A stretch of DNA of 64,000 nucleotides from Kuafuiihalomonas sp964473255 (GTDB taxonomy: Bacteria > Myxococcota > Kuafuiibacteriia > Kuafuiibacteriales > Kuafuiibacteriaceae): positions 1 to 64,000 of the forward strand of contig CAYYOT010000017.1 of NCBI GenBank assembly GCA_964473255.1, in the 5' to 3' direction. Below, piece by piece: positions 16,506 to 25,340 of this stretch. Position 1 is the stretch's first letter. Each line of letters begins with the position of its first letter. The notes under the pieces are model-generated. The model did not search any database, was not told the origin of the DNA, and saw only the letters and a list, made by a program, of their open reading frames with translations. A program made the translations under genes and the position numbers.

Positions 16506-17051
16506 TCAGTAGGTCACGAGCGCCCACGCCTCATTAGGCAAAACCCTCTGACGGCCCTCGAGAAAGCCGAGCTCGACGATGCACGCGGCTTCGACGACCT
16601 CGGCTCCCGTGGTGGTCACCAGATCGCACGCGGCTCGCATGGTTCCCCCGGTGGCCAAGAGATCATCGACCACGACCACCCGTTGTCCCGGCGCTAGCGC
16701 GTCCTCATGCATGTGGAGCTCGTCCTCGCCGTACTCGAGTGCGTAGCGGGCTGCTCGGGTTTTCCGAGGCAGTTTTCCCGGCTTCCGCACGACTACGGTC
16801 CCGCAGCCCAGAGCGATGGCCAGGGGCGTCGCCAAGAGGAAACCTCGAGACTCGATGCCGACCACCGCCTCGATGCTCTTGTCGCGATACCGCTGAGCGA
16901 AGACGTCGACCATCGCTCGCTGCGCGTCGGCGTCTTCGAAGACCGGAGTGATGTCCTTGAACAGGATGCCGGGCTTGGGAAAGTCCGGCACGTCCCGAAT
17001 CAGCGCCTGAACTCGCGCCGCAACCTGCTCGACCACCCCGGGTACATACAC
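16506..17051 (-). CDS. apt: Adenine phosphoribosyltransferase
   Basis: 181 residues from a GTG start at 17051, preceded by GGGAGGAG. The family N-terminal block FPKPGILFKDITPVFED is present, and the PRPP-binding loop is VVVVDDLLATGGTMRAACDL (residues ~125-144); GIESRGFLLATPLA holds the substrate loop. It converts adenine and PRPP to AMP. The frame stays open upstream, but the family starts here. It is the same strand as tRNA-Arg with 69 bases between, which hold that operon's promoter. It is divergent from the small membrane genes across 123 bases. Confidence 0.93.
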   Translation of the reverse strand: MYVPGVVEQVAARVQALIRDVPDFPKPGILFKDITPVFEDADAQRAMVDVFAQRYRDKSIEAVVGIESRGFLLATPLAIALGCGTVVVRKPGKLPRKTRAARYALEYGEDELHMHEDALAPGQRVVVVDDLLATGGTMRAACDLVTTTGAEVVEAACIVELGFLEGRQRVLPNEAWALVTY

Positions 17052-17174
17052 AGCTCCTCCCCTTTCGGCGAGTCGTTCGCACCGGTTGTGTGGCCCCCAA
17101 TCCGAGAGGGGAACCGGGAGCCATCGATGGCGCCGTCCCTCGTCGTACGGTTTCCCGAACGGTAGCCTCGGGCC

Positions 17175-17531
17175 ATGGAACTGTTGGTCACGACCGCTGG
17201 CTTCGTTGCTTGCGCCGTCATGGGAGCGCTGGGTTTCGTGATTCTGATCCAAGTCCTCTCCGGGCGTATCTCCACCCGCGGACTCCTTGGAAACTCGATG
17301 GCCCGCCGGCCCGACGAGCAAAGTCAGACGGTCTCCAGAGTTCAGCTTGCTGCACTCGGCGGCTTCGCTCTCGTCGATTTCATCCGTAGTGTGTCCATCG
17401 AGGGGGACACCGCAACCCCGATCGGCTCGTCGGCGCCGGTGCTATCTCTGCTGCTCGCCAGCAACGCCTTCTATCTCTTCGACAAGTACAGTGCGCTGCA
17501 GCGCCGGAGGAAAAGTCCATGGAACGCCTAG
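17175..17531 (+). CDS. Small membrane protein with SRVQ motif (first of a related pair)
   Basis: 118 residues, not recognised as a named family. There is a strong N-terminal membrane helix (residues ~5-28), a polar stretch GRISTRGLLGN, then S54-R-V-Q57 leading into two more hydrophobic segments (~58-70 and ~86-101), and a basic C-terminus. The layout and the motifs match the next gene, so the two look like an ancient tandem duplication. The next gene overlaps it by 13 bases and the secreted EEP-fold gene follows with another overlap, so all three are translationally linked. Confidence 0.7.
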   Translation: MELLVTTAGFVACAVMGALGFVILIQVLSGRISTRGLLGNSMARRPDEQSQTVSRVQLAALGGFALVDFIRSVSIEGDTATPIGSSAPVLSLLLASNAFYLFDKYSALQRRRKSPWNA

Positions 17532-17869
17532 CGCTCATCACCGGCTGGATCACCGTCGTCGCCATCAGCCTGGTGGCCATCAAGGTGATCCTCATGATCT
17601 GGACGGGACAGATCGACCTGACCCGCCTGCTTTCGGAAAAGGACGGCTCCGGTGCCAGCTTTTCGCGATTTCAGTTCTTCGTCTTCACCTTCGTCATCAG
17701 CTACGCGATCATCGTACTCACGCTCGAGTCGGGTAGCTTTCCCCAACTCGGACCGGACATCCTGGGACTCTTGGGCATCAGCGCCGGCTCGTATACGGTT
17801 TCGAAGGCCATCCAGAAGCAGAAGCCGGTCGAGGAAGAGCCTCGACCCCAGACGAGCGACGAGCCATGA
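17519..17869 (+). CDS. Small membrane protein with SRFQ motif (second of a related pair)
   Basis: 116 residues. A helix at ~5-28, the polar link GQIDLTRLLSE (compare GRISTRGLLGN in the previous gene), S49-R-F-Q52 opening a second helix (~51-69), then a third hydrophobic segment ILGLLGISAGSYTVSKAI. The SRxQ-helix-GISxxxY pattern is familiar to me from small uncharacterised bacterial membrane proteins, without a known function. It overlaps its partner upstream by 13 bases and the secreted EEP protein downstream by 4 bases (ATGA). The C-terminal tail is acidic and proline-rich. Confidence 0.72.
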   Translation: MERLALITGWITVVAISLVAIKVILMIWTGQIDLTRLLSEKDGSGASFSRFQFFVFTFVISYAIIVLTLESGSFPQLGPDILGLLGISAGSYTVSKAIQKQKPVEEEPRPQTSDEP

Positions 17870-19083
17870 CCCGCGGAGCGGCGCTCTTCGTGCTCGTCGT
17901 CTCCGCGACATGGGGATCGGCCAACTCGGTCACCGCCCAGACCACCTACCGGGTCGTGCGGGCATCGCGCGTTTACGATGGTCCATCGACCCTCACCGCG
18001 AGGATCGGCCGACTCGAACCGCCGGCCACCGTAAGCGAGACCGAAGGCGCCGAGCCTCGGTCGGACTACATCCCCGTGGACACGGAGTTCGGCCCAGGCT
18101 GGATCTACGGGCGTCACCTGGCGGTGATCGCCACTTCGGACGAAGACGTCGCGACCGCGCCGACCGCGCTGACGGCCATGCCCCTGCTCGAGGGCGACGG
18201 TCCGCTCGTCTGCTCCTTCAACGTGAAGTTTGTCGGCTACTACGGCGACAAGCGCAAAGACGACCATCTGGCCGAGATTGTCGAAGGATGCGACGTCGTG
18301 CTGGTCCAAGAGGTCGTCGCGCCCCCGACCGAGCACCGGTTCGACGACCGGACGGTCTCCGCCGACGAAGACACCCGTGACTTCTTCGACGCCTTCACGG
18401 ACCTGGACTTCGAGTACGTCTTGTCAGAGGAAGATACCGGTCGGGGTGAGCGAAACCACCTCAACAGCAGCCAGACCGAGTGGTTCGTCGCCTTCTATCG
18501 AGACGACCGGGTCGAATACGCCGAAGAGCTTCCTCACGGCTTTCTGGCCGATGATCGTTCAGCGCACCCCAGCTACGACCGAGTGCCGTATGCCTTCGCT
18601 TTCCGGGCGAGAGACTCGCGTGAAGCGTTCGTCCTCATATCGGTGCATTTGCGGCAGGGACACGGACGGGCCGACACCGAACGCCGTCGCACGGAGCTAA
18701 ACGCCATCGCCGAGTGGGTCGAAGAACACGACGACGAGGATGACGACTTCTTCATCGTTGGTGACATGAACTTCAAGAACTGTGACGAAATCACCGCCAT
18801 CCTTCCCGAAGGATTCGTCTCGTTGAACCATCGATGCCTGACGACGAACACGAGTCCAACCAAGCCTCGCCCGTACGACAACGTCCTGTACCGGCCGGCG
18901 ACCAGCGGCGAACTCATCTATCGAGATGCCGGCTTACATGTCGTCGACCTGATCGTCGCCGCCGAAGACCGCTGGGAGGGCGGCGGCTTCCCCGGCCGGC
19001 CGTACACGAGCGACTTCCAAAAATTCTACTCCGACCACCATCCCACCCAGTTCCGCCTGGCCACGGCCGCCGGACCCGAGTGA
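17866..19083 (+). CDS. Secreted SH3-like + endonuclease/exonuclease/phosphatase (EEP)-fold protein
   Basis: 405 residues. A signal peptide ends near AQTTY (residue ~25). Residues ~27-90 look like an SH3-type domain (TYRVVRASRVYDGPSTL ... GPGWIYGRHLAVI). The rest is a DNase I-like EEP domain with all main motifs: CSFNVKF, LVQEVV (metal-binding Glu), SVHLRQGHG, FIVGDMNF (Asp and Asn) and the terminal SDHHPTQF. A catalytic phosphodiesterase or phosphatase acting outside the cytoplasm is therefore likely; whether it cuts DNA, lipids or phosphoesters is not decided by sequence. It overlaps the upstream small membrane gene by 4 bases. Confidence 0.83.
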   Translation: MTRGAALFVLVVSATWGSANSVTAQTTYRVVRASRVYDGPSTLTARIGRLEPPATVSETEGAEPRSDYIPVDTEFGPGWIYGRHLAVIATSDEDVATAPTALTAMPLLEGDGPLVCSFNVKFVGYYGDKRKDDHLAEIVEGCDVVLVQEVVAPPTEHRFDDRTVSADEDTRDFFDAFTDLDFEYVLSEEDTGRGERNHLNSSQTEWFVAFYRDDRVEYAEELPHGFLADDRSAHPSYDRVPYAFAFRARDSREAFVLISVHLRQGHGRADTERRRTELNAIAEWVEEHDDEDDDFFIVGDMNFKNCDEITAILPEGFVSLNHRCLTTNTSPTKPRPYDNVLYRPATSGELIYRDAGLHVVDLIVAAEDRWEGGGFPGRPYTSDFQKFYSDHHPTQFRLATAAGPE

Positions 19084-19232
19084 CGCTAGGTCGGCGCCCA
19101 AGCCTGAGCGCGGCGTGAACCTTGCGAGAGTTTTTCGTCTGACGGTGGGGAGCATTCGTTTTGCCGTCGGCCGAACCTTCTCCGCTTCGACTTTCTCGGC
19201 CCACGGCGATAGGTCGGTGAAGGCGCAAAACC

Positions 19233-19832
19233 ATGTTCTGGATCGTCCTCCTTTTCGCGCTCGGCGTCTCGATCGCCTTGGCCCTGATGCTTCCGATCGA
19301 AATGCGCGCCGAAGGCACCGCCGGTGAGCGAGCGCTGGGGGGCTCGGTCGAGTTCCGGTGGCGGGGCCTCGTTCGCGTTCGGATGGGCTCGGAGCTCGGC
19401 GGCGCGGTCGATGTGCTCGGACTGCCGGTGATCCGCCGGCCCGGCGGGTTCGGTCGAGCGAAGAAGACGCCGGACGAACCGAAGGAGCACAAGGCGAGCT
19501 GGCGTCCTAGGTTGGGGCGGTTCTTCGCTTCCGACCTTGGGGTCTCGACGGCGATGGTGCGGCGGGCGCTTGGCGCCCTGCACCCCCGGGTGCACGTCAG
19601 CGGTACGGTCGGGCTTTCGGACCCCGCCGACACCGCGACCATGCTGGCCGTAGCTCGGCTCATCGACCGGGGCGGACCTCGCTGGTTCGCCCTCGATATT
19701 CGAGACGACCTATTGGAAGAGACGACCCAGCTCGAGGGGCGAGCCACGATCCGAATCACTTTGGCGGAAGTCGTCTGGATCGCTCTCGTTTGGGTCCTGC
19801 GATCCGACACGAGACGCGTTCTGCGCGCCTGA
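19233..19832 (+). CDS. DUF2953-like membrane-anchored protein
   Basis: 199 residues: one N-terminal helix (WIVLLFALGVSIALALMLPI) then a soluble region with repeated beta-like segments and a C-terminal IRITLAEVVWIALVWVL stretch. The layout resembles the DUF2953 family (Bacillus YtfI), whose members often sit next to GerW/YtfJ genes, as this one does (22 bases to the next gene). The function is unknown. A 149-base gap upstream has no recognisable gene. Confidence 0.65.
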   Translation: MFWIVLLFALGVSIALALMLPIEMRAEGTAGERALGGSVEFRWRGLVRVRMGSELGGAVDVLGLPVIRRPGGFGRAKKTPDEPKEHKASWRPRLGRFFASDLGVSTAMVRRALGALHPRVHVSGTVGLSDPADTATMLAVARLIDRGGPRWFALDIRDDLLEETTQLEGRATIRITLAEVVWIALVWVLRSDTRRVLRA

Positions 19833-19854
19833 AGAGAGAGCGAGGAGAAGTAGG

Positions 19855-20142
19855 ATGAACGAAGTCAAGAACCTGATCGAAATACTCAGCGAGCGGCTTC
19901 GACGCGTGGCCGCTTCCAACGCGGTGGTGGCAAAGCCCGTCTCCATGGGAGACCGCCACATCGTAGCCCTTTGCGAACTCGGCCTATCCTTCGCGGGAGG
20001 CGGAGGAGGCGGCGAAGGAGGCGCCAAGGAGGCGGAAGGCTCCGGCGTTGGCGCCGGAGCCGGCGGGGGGGCGAAGGCCAATCCGGAAGCGGTCATGGAG
20101 ATCGAAGGAACCGATGTGCATCTCGAGCACATCGATCGCTGA
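19855..20142 (+). CDS. GerW/YtfJ-like protein, short paralogue
   Basis: 95 residues. The N-terminal half (MNEVKNLIEILSERLRRVA ... KPVSMGDRHIVALCELGLSFAGGG) matches the GerW layout: a helix, a GxP-type strand, then a glycine-rich stretch. The usual C-terminal strand region is replaced by EAVMEIEGTDVHLEHIDR, so it may be a shortened or diverged copy. GGAG lies upstream of the ATG. It is followed after 14 bases by a fuller paralogue. GerW proteins are best known from Bacillus sporulation but also occur in non-sporing bacteria. Confidence 0.72.
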   Translation: MNEVKNLIEILSERLRRVAASNAVVAKPVSMGDRHIVALCELGLSFAGGGGGGEGGAKEAEGSGVGAGAGGGAKANPEAVMEIEGTDVHLEHIDR

Positions 20143-20156
20143 AGCGGAGAGCCCTC

Positions 20157-20531
20157 ATGCAGCAAGTCGAAGAGATCATCGAACAGGTCGCGACGACCCT
20201 GAGCGACCTCGCGCAGAGCGACGTCGTGGTCGGTACGCCGCAGCAGGTCGGACAGGTCACGGTGGTTCCGCTCTCCCGGATCTCCGCCGGCTTTGGCGGG
20301 GGCGGCGGCGAAGGCCGCGGCGGCGCCACCGGCAAGGGGACCAAAGGCTCGGGGGCGGGCAAAGGCAGCGGCTCGGCAGGAGCCGCCGTCGTCCGGCCGG
20401 TGGCCGTCGTCGTCCTCAGTGAGGAGCGAGTTCAGGTCCTCACCATCCCGGAGAAGCAGGGCAAGCTCGGGAAGCTCATCGACCAGGTCCCGGACCTCAT
20501 CGAGCGCTTTCAGTCTTCGGTAAAACGCTGA
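20157..20531 (+). CDS. GerW/YtfJ family protein
   Basis: 124 residues. The full family pattern is visible: helix MQQVEEIIEQVATTLSDLAQ, strand VVVGTPQQVGQVTVVPLSRIS, glycine-rich GFGGGGGEGRGG linker, then VVRPVAVVVLSEERVQVLTIP. The start at 20157 is chosen because the frame upstream is low-complexity shadow. It is adjacent to a shorter paralogue and a DUF2953-like gene, the same trio seen around ytfI-ytfJ in spore formers. A role in envelope or dormancy is inference only. Confidence 0.82.
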   Translation: MQQVEEIIEQVATTLSDLAQSDVVVGTPQQVGQVTVVPLSRISAGFGGGGGEGRGGATGKGTKGSGAGKGSGSAGAAVVRPVAVVVLSEERVQVLTIPEKQGKLGKLIDQVPDLIERFQSSVKR

Positions 20532-20573
20532 CCACGACCCTCTCGGTCGCGCTGATGCGTTCGCCGGGCTGGC

Positions 20574-22583
20574 TCAATCGACGGCGCAGCGGAAGCCGAC
20601 GTCTTCTCCGCGATGCGCAGGCGGGTGGTCGCGCTTGTAGGAAGGCCGCGCGACCCACTTCGCGTCGTGCAGTCCGCTCCCCTTGACGATGCGCATCCGA
20701 CCACTCCGGGACTGATCGGCCGTCCACTCGGCCACGTTCCCGATCATGTCCAGGACCCCGAACGGCGACTCGCCTTGCGGAAACGCACCGACTGGCGAGG
20801 TCAGAATCCACGTGTCGTCGACGCCGCCGATGTTGGCCAGGCGGCGCCACTCATAGGCCTCGTTGCCCCATGGATATTTGCGGCCGTCCGTCCCCCGGGC
20901 CGCCTTTTCCCACTCCACTTCCGTGGGAAGCCGTTTGCCGCTCCAGCGACAGTAGGTTTCGGCCTGAAACCAGTTCACGCAGTTCATGGGGTGCTGCTCA
21001 CGATCGCCGACCCAGTAGTTGCAGACTGCCGCTTCCTCTGGTGGTGGGGCCTCGCAGACTCCGGCCTGAACGCAGAAACGATAAGCGGCGACCGTCACTT
21101 CGGTCTTGTCGATGTTGAAGGTGCCGATCAGCATTTTGCGCGTCGGCTTCTCCCGCCCGAAACACTCTTCATCGACCCGGGGATTACAGCCCATCAAGAA
21201 CTTACCGGCGGTCACCTGAACCATGTCGACTTCGGGCGCGAGCGGTACCCAGGCGCGACCGATGACTTCGCGGTGCGGCTCATATATCGCGATGAACTCC
21301 TGGAGCAGGTCGCTTTTTTGATCCTTGGTGAGCACGCGACCGCTGGTGCGGAGCAGCCGCTGCAGCTTCGAGAGATCGCTTTCATACTGAAGCTGGACCT
21401 TCGACTGCTGACGGAGCGCCTCGGCCCGCCGCTGGGCCAAGCGCGCGTATTCGTGGTTGCCACCGCGCAGCTGGGCCAGCGCTTCCCAGGCTCCGATCTG
21501 CTCCCAGGGACTCGCGGAATCGGAGCCGTCGAGCTCGGTCGCGTGGTCGAGGGCCTCGACGAGTTCGACGTCGACGTCGCTCAGACCGGAAAATTCGAGA
21601 CGGACCGTAGGTGTGGGCCCCGCGGGCCGACCGACGTTCCCGTCCAGGCCCCGGCCGAAGCTCGGACGACGGGGTCGCGTCGCCACCACGATCTTCGAGA
21701 GGTCGGGTCCGGCTTCACCGGCGGACCGCGCGACCACCGCCTCGGCCTTGCCGACGCGGAACGGGGTCTGCGAACGCGAGCGGACCACCGTACGAATGGC
21801 GAGCTTCGTGTAGTCCTCGAGCTCCGCCGCCGTGACCTCACCGTCGACGTCTTCGTCGGCCCAGCCGCGCACGCCGCCGAGCGCCAGATAGCTGAACGCA
21901 GGTCGGTTGGCCCCCGGCAGCGGGCCGGCAAACTCGTGCGCAGCGGCCGCGGTCAGCATGACCAGCCGCGGATCCGAGACGCCGGGCTGGGAGCGTAAAA
22001 CGACCGGCTGCAGGCCATCGATGAGGGCCGCTCCGCGCGAGTCGCGACCCGAAAAGCACGCGTCGACGATCACGTTGATCTGGGCCGGTCGATCCGACTT
22101 GGCCAGCAGAGCCAAGAGCAGCTTCTGCTCGACGCTGCGCCCAAAAAAGCGCACGTCGGCCGACTGCTGGGCATCCGCTCCCACAAGCAGCGAGTCTTTT
22201 CCGTCGGGCGTGGCCGCCCCGTGACCAATGAAGACGAACCACAGCGTGCCCCCCGCCTTCACGGAACGCTGAGCCTCCGCCGCCTTCATGAGGATCAGGT
22301 CGTGCGTGGCCTGACCATCGCGGAGGAGATGGACGTTCGACACCGGGACCTTCCGGGTGGTGACGAGATAGCGATACCACGCATCGGCGTTGTCGTTGGC
22401 GCCGGGGACGGGCGGCAGATAGGCGTAGTTTTCGACGCCGACCACGAGCGCGGCGTCGGCGTCACCGCCGCCTACGGTAATCGGCGCCGCGAGGTCGAGA
22501 CTGGGCCAGATCGAGGCCCCGGCCGAGCCGGCCGAGCCAGCCGAGCCGGCGAGCCCCAGCAGAGCCGTGAGCACGAGCCTCAC
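20574..22583 (-). CDS. Caspase-like (C14) peptidase fused to a formylglycine-generating-enzyme (SUMF1) domain
   Basis: 669 residues from a GTG whose first base makes a GTGA overlap with the upstream stop. A signal peptide (RLVLTALLGLAGSAGSAG) suggests export. Residues ~43-270 are a caspase-type domain with the catalytic pair His121 (FVFIGHGA) and Cys176 (VIVDACFSG). A charged, partly helical middle follows. Residues ~430-669 are a SUMF1-type domain (MVQVTAGKFLMGC, DKTEVTVAAYRFCV, RLPTEVEWEKAARG, GNVAEWTAD, GFRCAVD). Such C14-SUMF1 proteins are known in myxobacteria and cyanobacteria, and SUMF1-type modules often act as target-binding modules rather than enzymes. It is coupled to a DUF4384-like gene. 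Confidence 0.88.
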   Translation of the reverse strand: MRLVLTALLGLAGSAGSAGSAGASIWPSLDLAAPITVGGGDADAALVVGVENYAYLPPVPGANDNADAWYRYLVTTRKVPVSNVHLLRDGQATHDLILMKAAEAQRSVKAGGTLWFVFIGHGAATPDGKDSLLVGADAQQSADVRFFGRSVEQKLLLALLAKSDRPAQINVIVDACFSGRDSRGAALIDGLQPVVLRSQPGVSDPRLVMLTAAAAHEFAGPLPGANRPAFSYLALGGVRGWADEDVDGEVTAAELEDYTKLAIRTVVRSRSQTPFRVGKAEAVVARSAGEAGPDLSKIVVATRPRRPSFGRGLDGNVGRPAGPTPTVRLEFSGLSDVDVELVEALDHATELDGSDSASPWEQIGAWEALAQLRGGNHEYARLAQRRAEALRQQSKVQLQYESDLSKLQRLLRTSGRVLTKDQKSDLLQEFIAIYEPHREVIGRAWVPLAPEVDMVQVTAGKFLMGCNPRVDEECFGREKPTRKMLIGTFNIDKTEVTVAAYRFCVQAGVCEAPPPEEAAVCNYWVGDREQHPMNCVNWFQAETYCRWSGKRLPTEVEWEKAARGTDGRKYPWGNEAYEWRRLANIGGVDDTWILTSPVGAFPQGESPFGVLDMIGNVAEWTADQSRSGRMRIVKGSGLHDAKWVARPSYKRDHPPAHRGEDVGFRCAVD

Positions 22584-23500
22584 TGCAGCACCTCGTACGC
22601 GACCTGCGCGAAGGTCCACTCGTCGGCCGGCAGCGCGGCGAGCGGGGCGAGCATGTCGGAGACGGCGCGCCCCCCGTCCGAGGCTTCACCCCGACAGAAC
22701 CCCGGACACGTGTGGACTTCGGGCAGCGTCCGGCCGTCCTTCAGCGCCACGAGAAGGAGTGTCTCTCGACTCCGTGTTCTTCCGTTCGGCGCCTCGACCA
22801 CCAGCTCGACCCCGCGGTTACGCAGCCGATCGGAGGGAAACACGAAGACGCTGCCGCCGGCGACACGGGCCTCGGGTACCCACTCATTGGGCAAAAGCAG
22901 GGTCGTGCCCGACTCGGCCACGTTCAGCAGAAAGAGCGTCGACGCTTCACTCGCGTGGACTTCGACGCGCAGATGCTCGCCGGAACGAAAGACCGACTTG
23001 CCACCGATCGACATCCGGGCGCGAAACGCGTCCCGCGCCTGGGGCGCCCACTCGATCACGTGAACCCGAAGCCGCACCCACCGCTGGAATCCGCCGCCCG
23101 GCGTGGGCTTCATGCCCTCACCGACGACCAGCTCGCGGGACACGATGCCCCGCGCCCCGGTGGCGACCATGCACTGGACCACGAGGGCGGAGGTCTGTCC
23201 GCGCAAGGTCTCGAGGTCGACGCATCCCGACTTGACCGACACGCCCATCGCCTCGACCGCACGCTTTCGCGCATCGGCTTTCGCCCGCTCCAGGGCCGCG
23301 GCGGGGCTTTCGGTCGGAGGCGCATCGACCAGGCTGCACACCTCGACCCAGCCGTTCCCGTCGAGGCGAGCCGACGGTACAGGACACGATGATCCATCGC
23401 GTGCTCCACCCTCGGCGGGGGCATGTGGGTGGGCCGCGACCGACCCGGGGCCGGCGATTCCGATCCATGTCGCAACCGCGAGCGGACCGATTCGCGTCAC
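22580..23500 (-). CDS. Secreted DUF4384-like protein, partner of the caspase gene
   Basis: 306 residues from a GTG start with a signal peptide (to about AAHPHA). Residues ~65-150 contain an amphipathic LERAKADARKRAVEAMGVSVKS helix and strands of a FlgT-N/LPP20-like type; residues ~170-250 (SGEHLRVEVHASEASTLFLLNVAESGTTLLLPN) match the DUF4384 pattern. DUF4384 modules are often fused to or next to caspase-like peptidases and are thought to be accessory. The stop overlaps the caspase GTG by 4 bases. It is divergent from the next lipoprotein gene across 152 bases. Confidence 0.78.
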   Translation of the reverse strand: MTRIGPLAVATWIGIAGPGSVAAHPHAPAEGGARDGSSCPVPSARLDGNGWVEVCSLVDAPPTESPAAALERAKADARKRAVEAMGVSVKSGCVDLETLRGQTSALVVQCMVATGARGIVSRELVVGEGMKPTPGGGFQRWVRLRVHVIEWAPQARDAFRARMSIGGKSVFRSGEHLRVEVHASEASTLFLLNVAESGTTLLLPNEWVPEARVAGGSVFVFPSDRLRNRGVELVVEAPNGRTRSRETLLLVALKDGRTLPEVHTCPGFCRGEASDGGRAVSDMLAPLAALPADEWTFAQVAYEVLQ

Positions 23501-23652
23501 GTTGCGAGACTAGTGGAACGAACGCCCGCGGGTCACCTCTTGGCCGGCAGTTGAAGGGTCATCGAATCCTCGTGCGGTCGGGGAACCCTCGCTCGACCGG
23601 GCGACTCCGGCCGCGGTGGCCAAACCCGATTTCGCATCGTAATCTTGCGCTC

Positions 23653-25251
23653 ATGACGGCGCGGTCGGCCGGGGCGGTCTTGCTGCTGATGAGCGTCGGG
23701 TGCTCCGAATCTCCGACGGCCACCCTCGGCGGGTTGGCAACGGCGCCCGTTCAGCTCTCGGTGAGGATCACGCCCCCGCGCCCCACGACGAGCGACAGCT
23801 TGACCGCCAACCCGTCGGGTTCGGCCGTCGAGACGCAGGCGCTGCGCTATGAGTGGTGGCGGGGCGGTCGGCTTCGGGCCGACGCGCGGACCCTGCCCGC
23901 GACCGAGACTCGGCGCGACCAGCTATGGGAGGTGCGGGTGTTCGTCGTCGGGAGTCGCGAACCGGTGGGAAGCGCCGAGGTCGTCATCGCCAACGCGCTC
24001 CCCACTTTGGACGCGGTGACTCTCGAGCCCAACCCCCTGCGCGGATTCCAAGACGTCGCCTGCCGAACAGGCCGTGCTCGCGATGACGATGGAGACCGCG
24101 TCGAGTTCACGTATCGGTGGCGGGTCGAAGGCCAGCCCCTCGAGACCGACGCCCCGCGGCTGTCGTCCGAGGAATTCGTGAAAGGCGACCTCGTCGAATG
24201 CTCGGTGACACCGAACGATGGCCGCGACTCGGGAAGGCCGTTCCCCATCTCGACGCGCGTGGTCAACACGGCACCGGACGCACCGATCGTCGCGATCGAA
24301 CCCGGAGCACCCGAGGCCGGCGATGCCCTCGTGTGCCGGGTCGATGAGGAGTCCATCGGCGACCGGGACGGTGATCCCGTGACGGTACGAATCGACTGGA
24401 CGGCGGATGGCTCTCGCTACCCCGACGATTTCCGCAAAGCCCGCGGGCCGCAGCAGACGGACCGGCCCGGCGACACGGTACCGGCAGACGACGTCGCGCT
24501 CGGGCGTCGATGGACCTGTCAGGTGACGGTCAACGACGGCGAAGCCGACGGTCTCCCGGGGGCCGCCTCCGTCGCGCTCCGAAAGGATGCAGAGTGCGAC
24601 GAACTCGTCGTAGCCTACCCGCCGGGCTGGGTCGGCGGGCTGCTCGCCTGGGATAGTCTGGGCGGCCGCAGCGACCTCGGACCCTGCCGCCTCCGTTTCG
24701 CTCGGCTGAGAGGTGGCTTTTCACGAGGCGACCTGGCGGACACCGGGGCCGAAGTCGTGCTCCTATCCAACGTCGCAGGCGGCCTCGTCGAGTACTCGGA
24801 CGCCGAGACCCAGGCGATCCTCGAATACGTGGAAGACGGTGCCGGGTTCACCGTCACGTACCTTCTCGCCTATACTTCGGTCACCTACCCGAGCTTCGCC
24901 GAGCTCGCCGGCGTCGATCCCGACATGCTCCTCGCGACCACGATCAAGACAATGAAGGTCCTGGACGTCGAGTCGACGAACCATCCGATCTTCACCGACC
25001 TTGCCGCATCCTTCGTCCCTGGCGGCTTCAACCTCGGCCAACCCGTCGCCGGTGCCTGGGAAGACGCGCTCTTGCCCGGAGCGTCGATCCTTGCCCGCTC
25101 CGCCGACCGAAACGCGAACGTCGTCATCTATGAGGGTCAGGGCTATCGCAGCGTCTGGTTCACCTGGATGCCGGAGTTCCAGGGCACAACCGATGAAGGC
25201 CGGCGCCTGCTCTACAACGCCCTCATCTGGTCCGCCGGCTACGCACCCTAG
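23653..25251 (+). CDS. Lipoprotein with Ig/PKD-like repeats and a GATase-like C-terminal domain
   Basis: 532 residues from the ATG at 23653 chosen because MTARSAGAVLLLMSVGCSES is a lipoprotein signal (Cys17). Residues ~40-310 contain three Ig/PKD-like units with repeated phrases such as ARDDDGDRVEFTYRWRVEG and IGDRDGDPVTVRIDWTADG, common in myxobacterial surface lipoproteins. The C-terminal ~200 residues (DELVVAYPPGWVG ... LLSNVAGG ... ILEYVEDGAGFTV ... GYRSVWFTWMPE) resemble a ThuA/glutamine-amidotransferase-like fold with no clear catalytic triad. It is likely a surface binding protein; the ligand is unknown. Confidence 0.78.
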   Translation: MTARSAGAVLLLMSVGCSESPTATLGGLATAPVQLSVRITPPRPTTSDSLTANPSGSAVETQALRYEWWRGGRLRADARTLPATETRRDQLWEVRVFVVGSREPVGSAEVVIANALPTLDAVTLEPNPLRGFQDVACRTGRARDDDGDRVEFTYRWRVEGQPLETDAPRLSSEEFVKGDLVECSVTPNDGRDSGRPFPISTRVVNTAPDAPIVAIEPGAPEAGDALVCRVDEESIGDRDGDPVTVRIDWTADGSRYPDDFRKARGPQQTDRPGDTVPADDVALGRRWTCQVTVNDGEADGLPGAASVALRKDAECDELVVAYPPGWVGGLLAWDSLGGRSDLGPCRLRFARLRGGFSRGDLADTGAEVVLLSNVAGGLVEYSDAETQAILEYVEDGAGFTVTYLLAYTSVTYPSFAELAGVDPDMLLATTIKTMKVLDVESTNHPIFTDLAASFVPGGFNLGQPVAGAWEDALLPGASILARSADRNANVVIYEGQGYRSVWFTWMPEFQGTTDEGRRLLYNALIWSAGYAP

Positions 25252-25340
25252 CGACACCGATCGTCCGGTTCGTCTCTCGAGCCGCCACCGAGCCCTCGAT
25301 TTCGGCCCGCCGGTCAGCAACGCCGGGTAGCTTGCCCATC

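Noticed and set aside
24000..25251. ThuA/GATase enzyme activity in the C-terminal domain of the Ig-repeat lipoprotein
   Set aside because: Fold-like resemblance only; I could not find a Cys-His-Glu triad.
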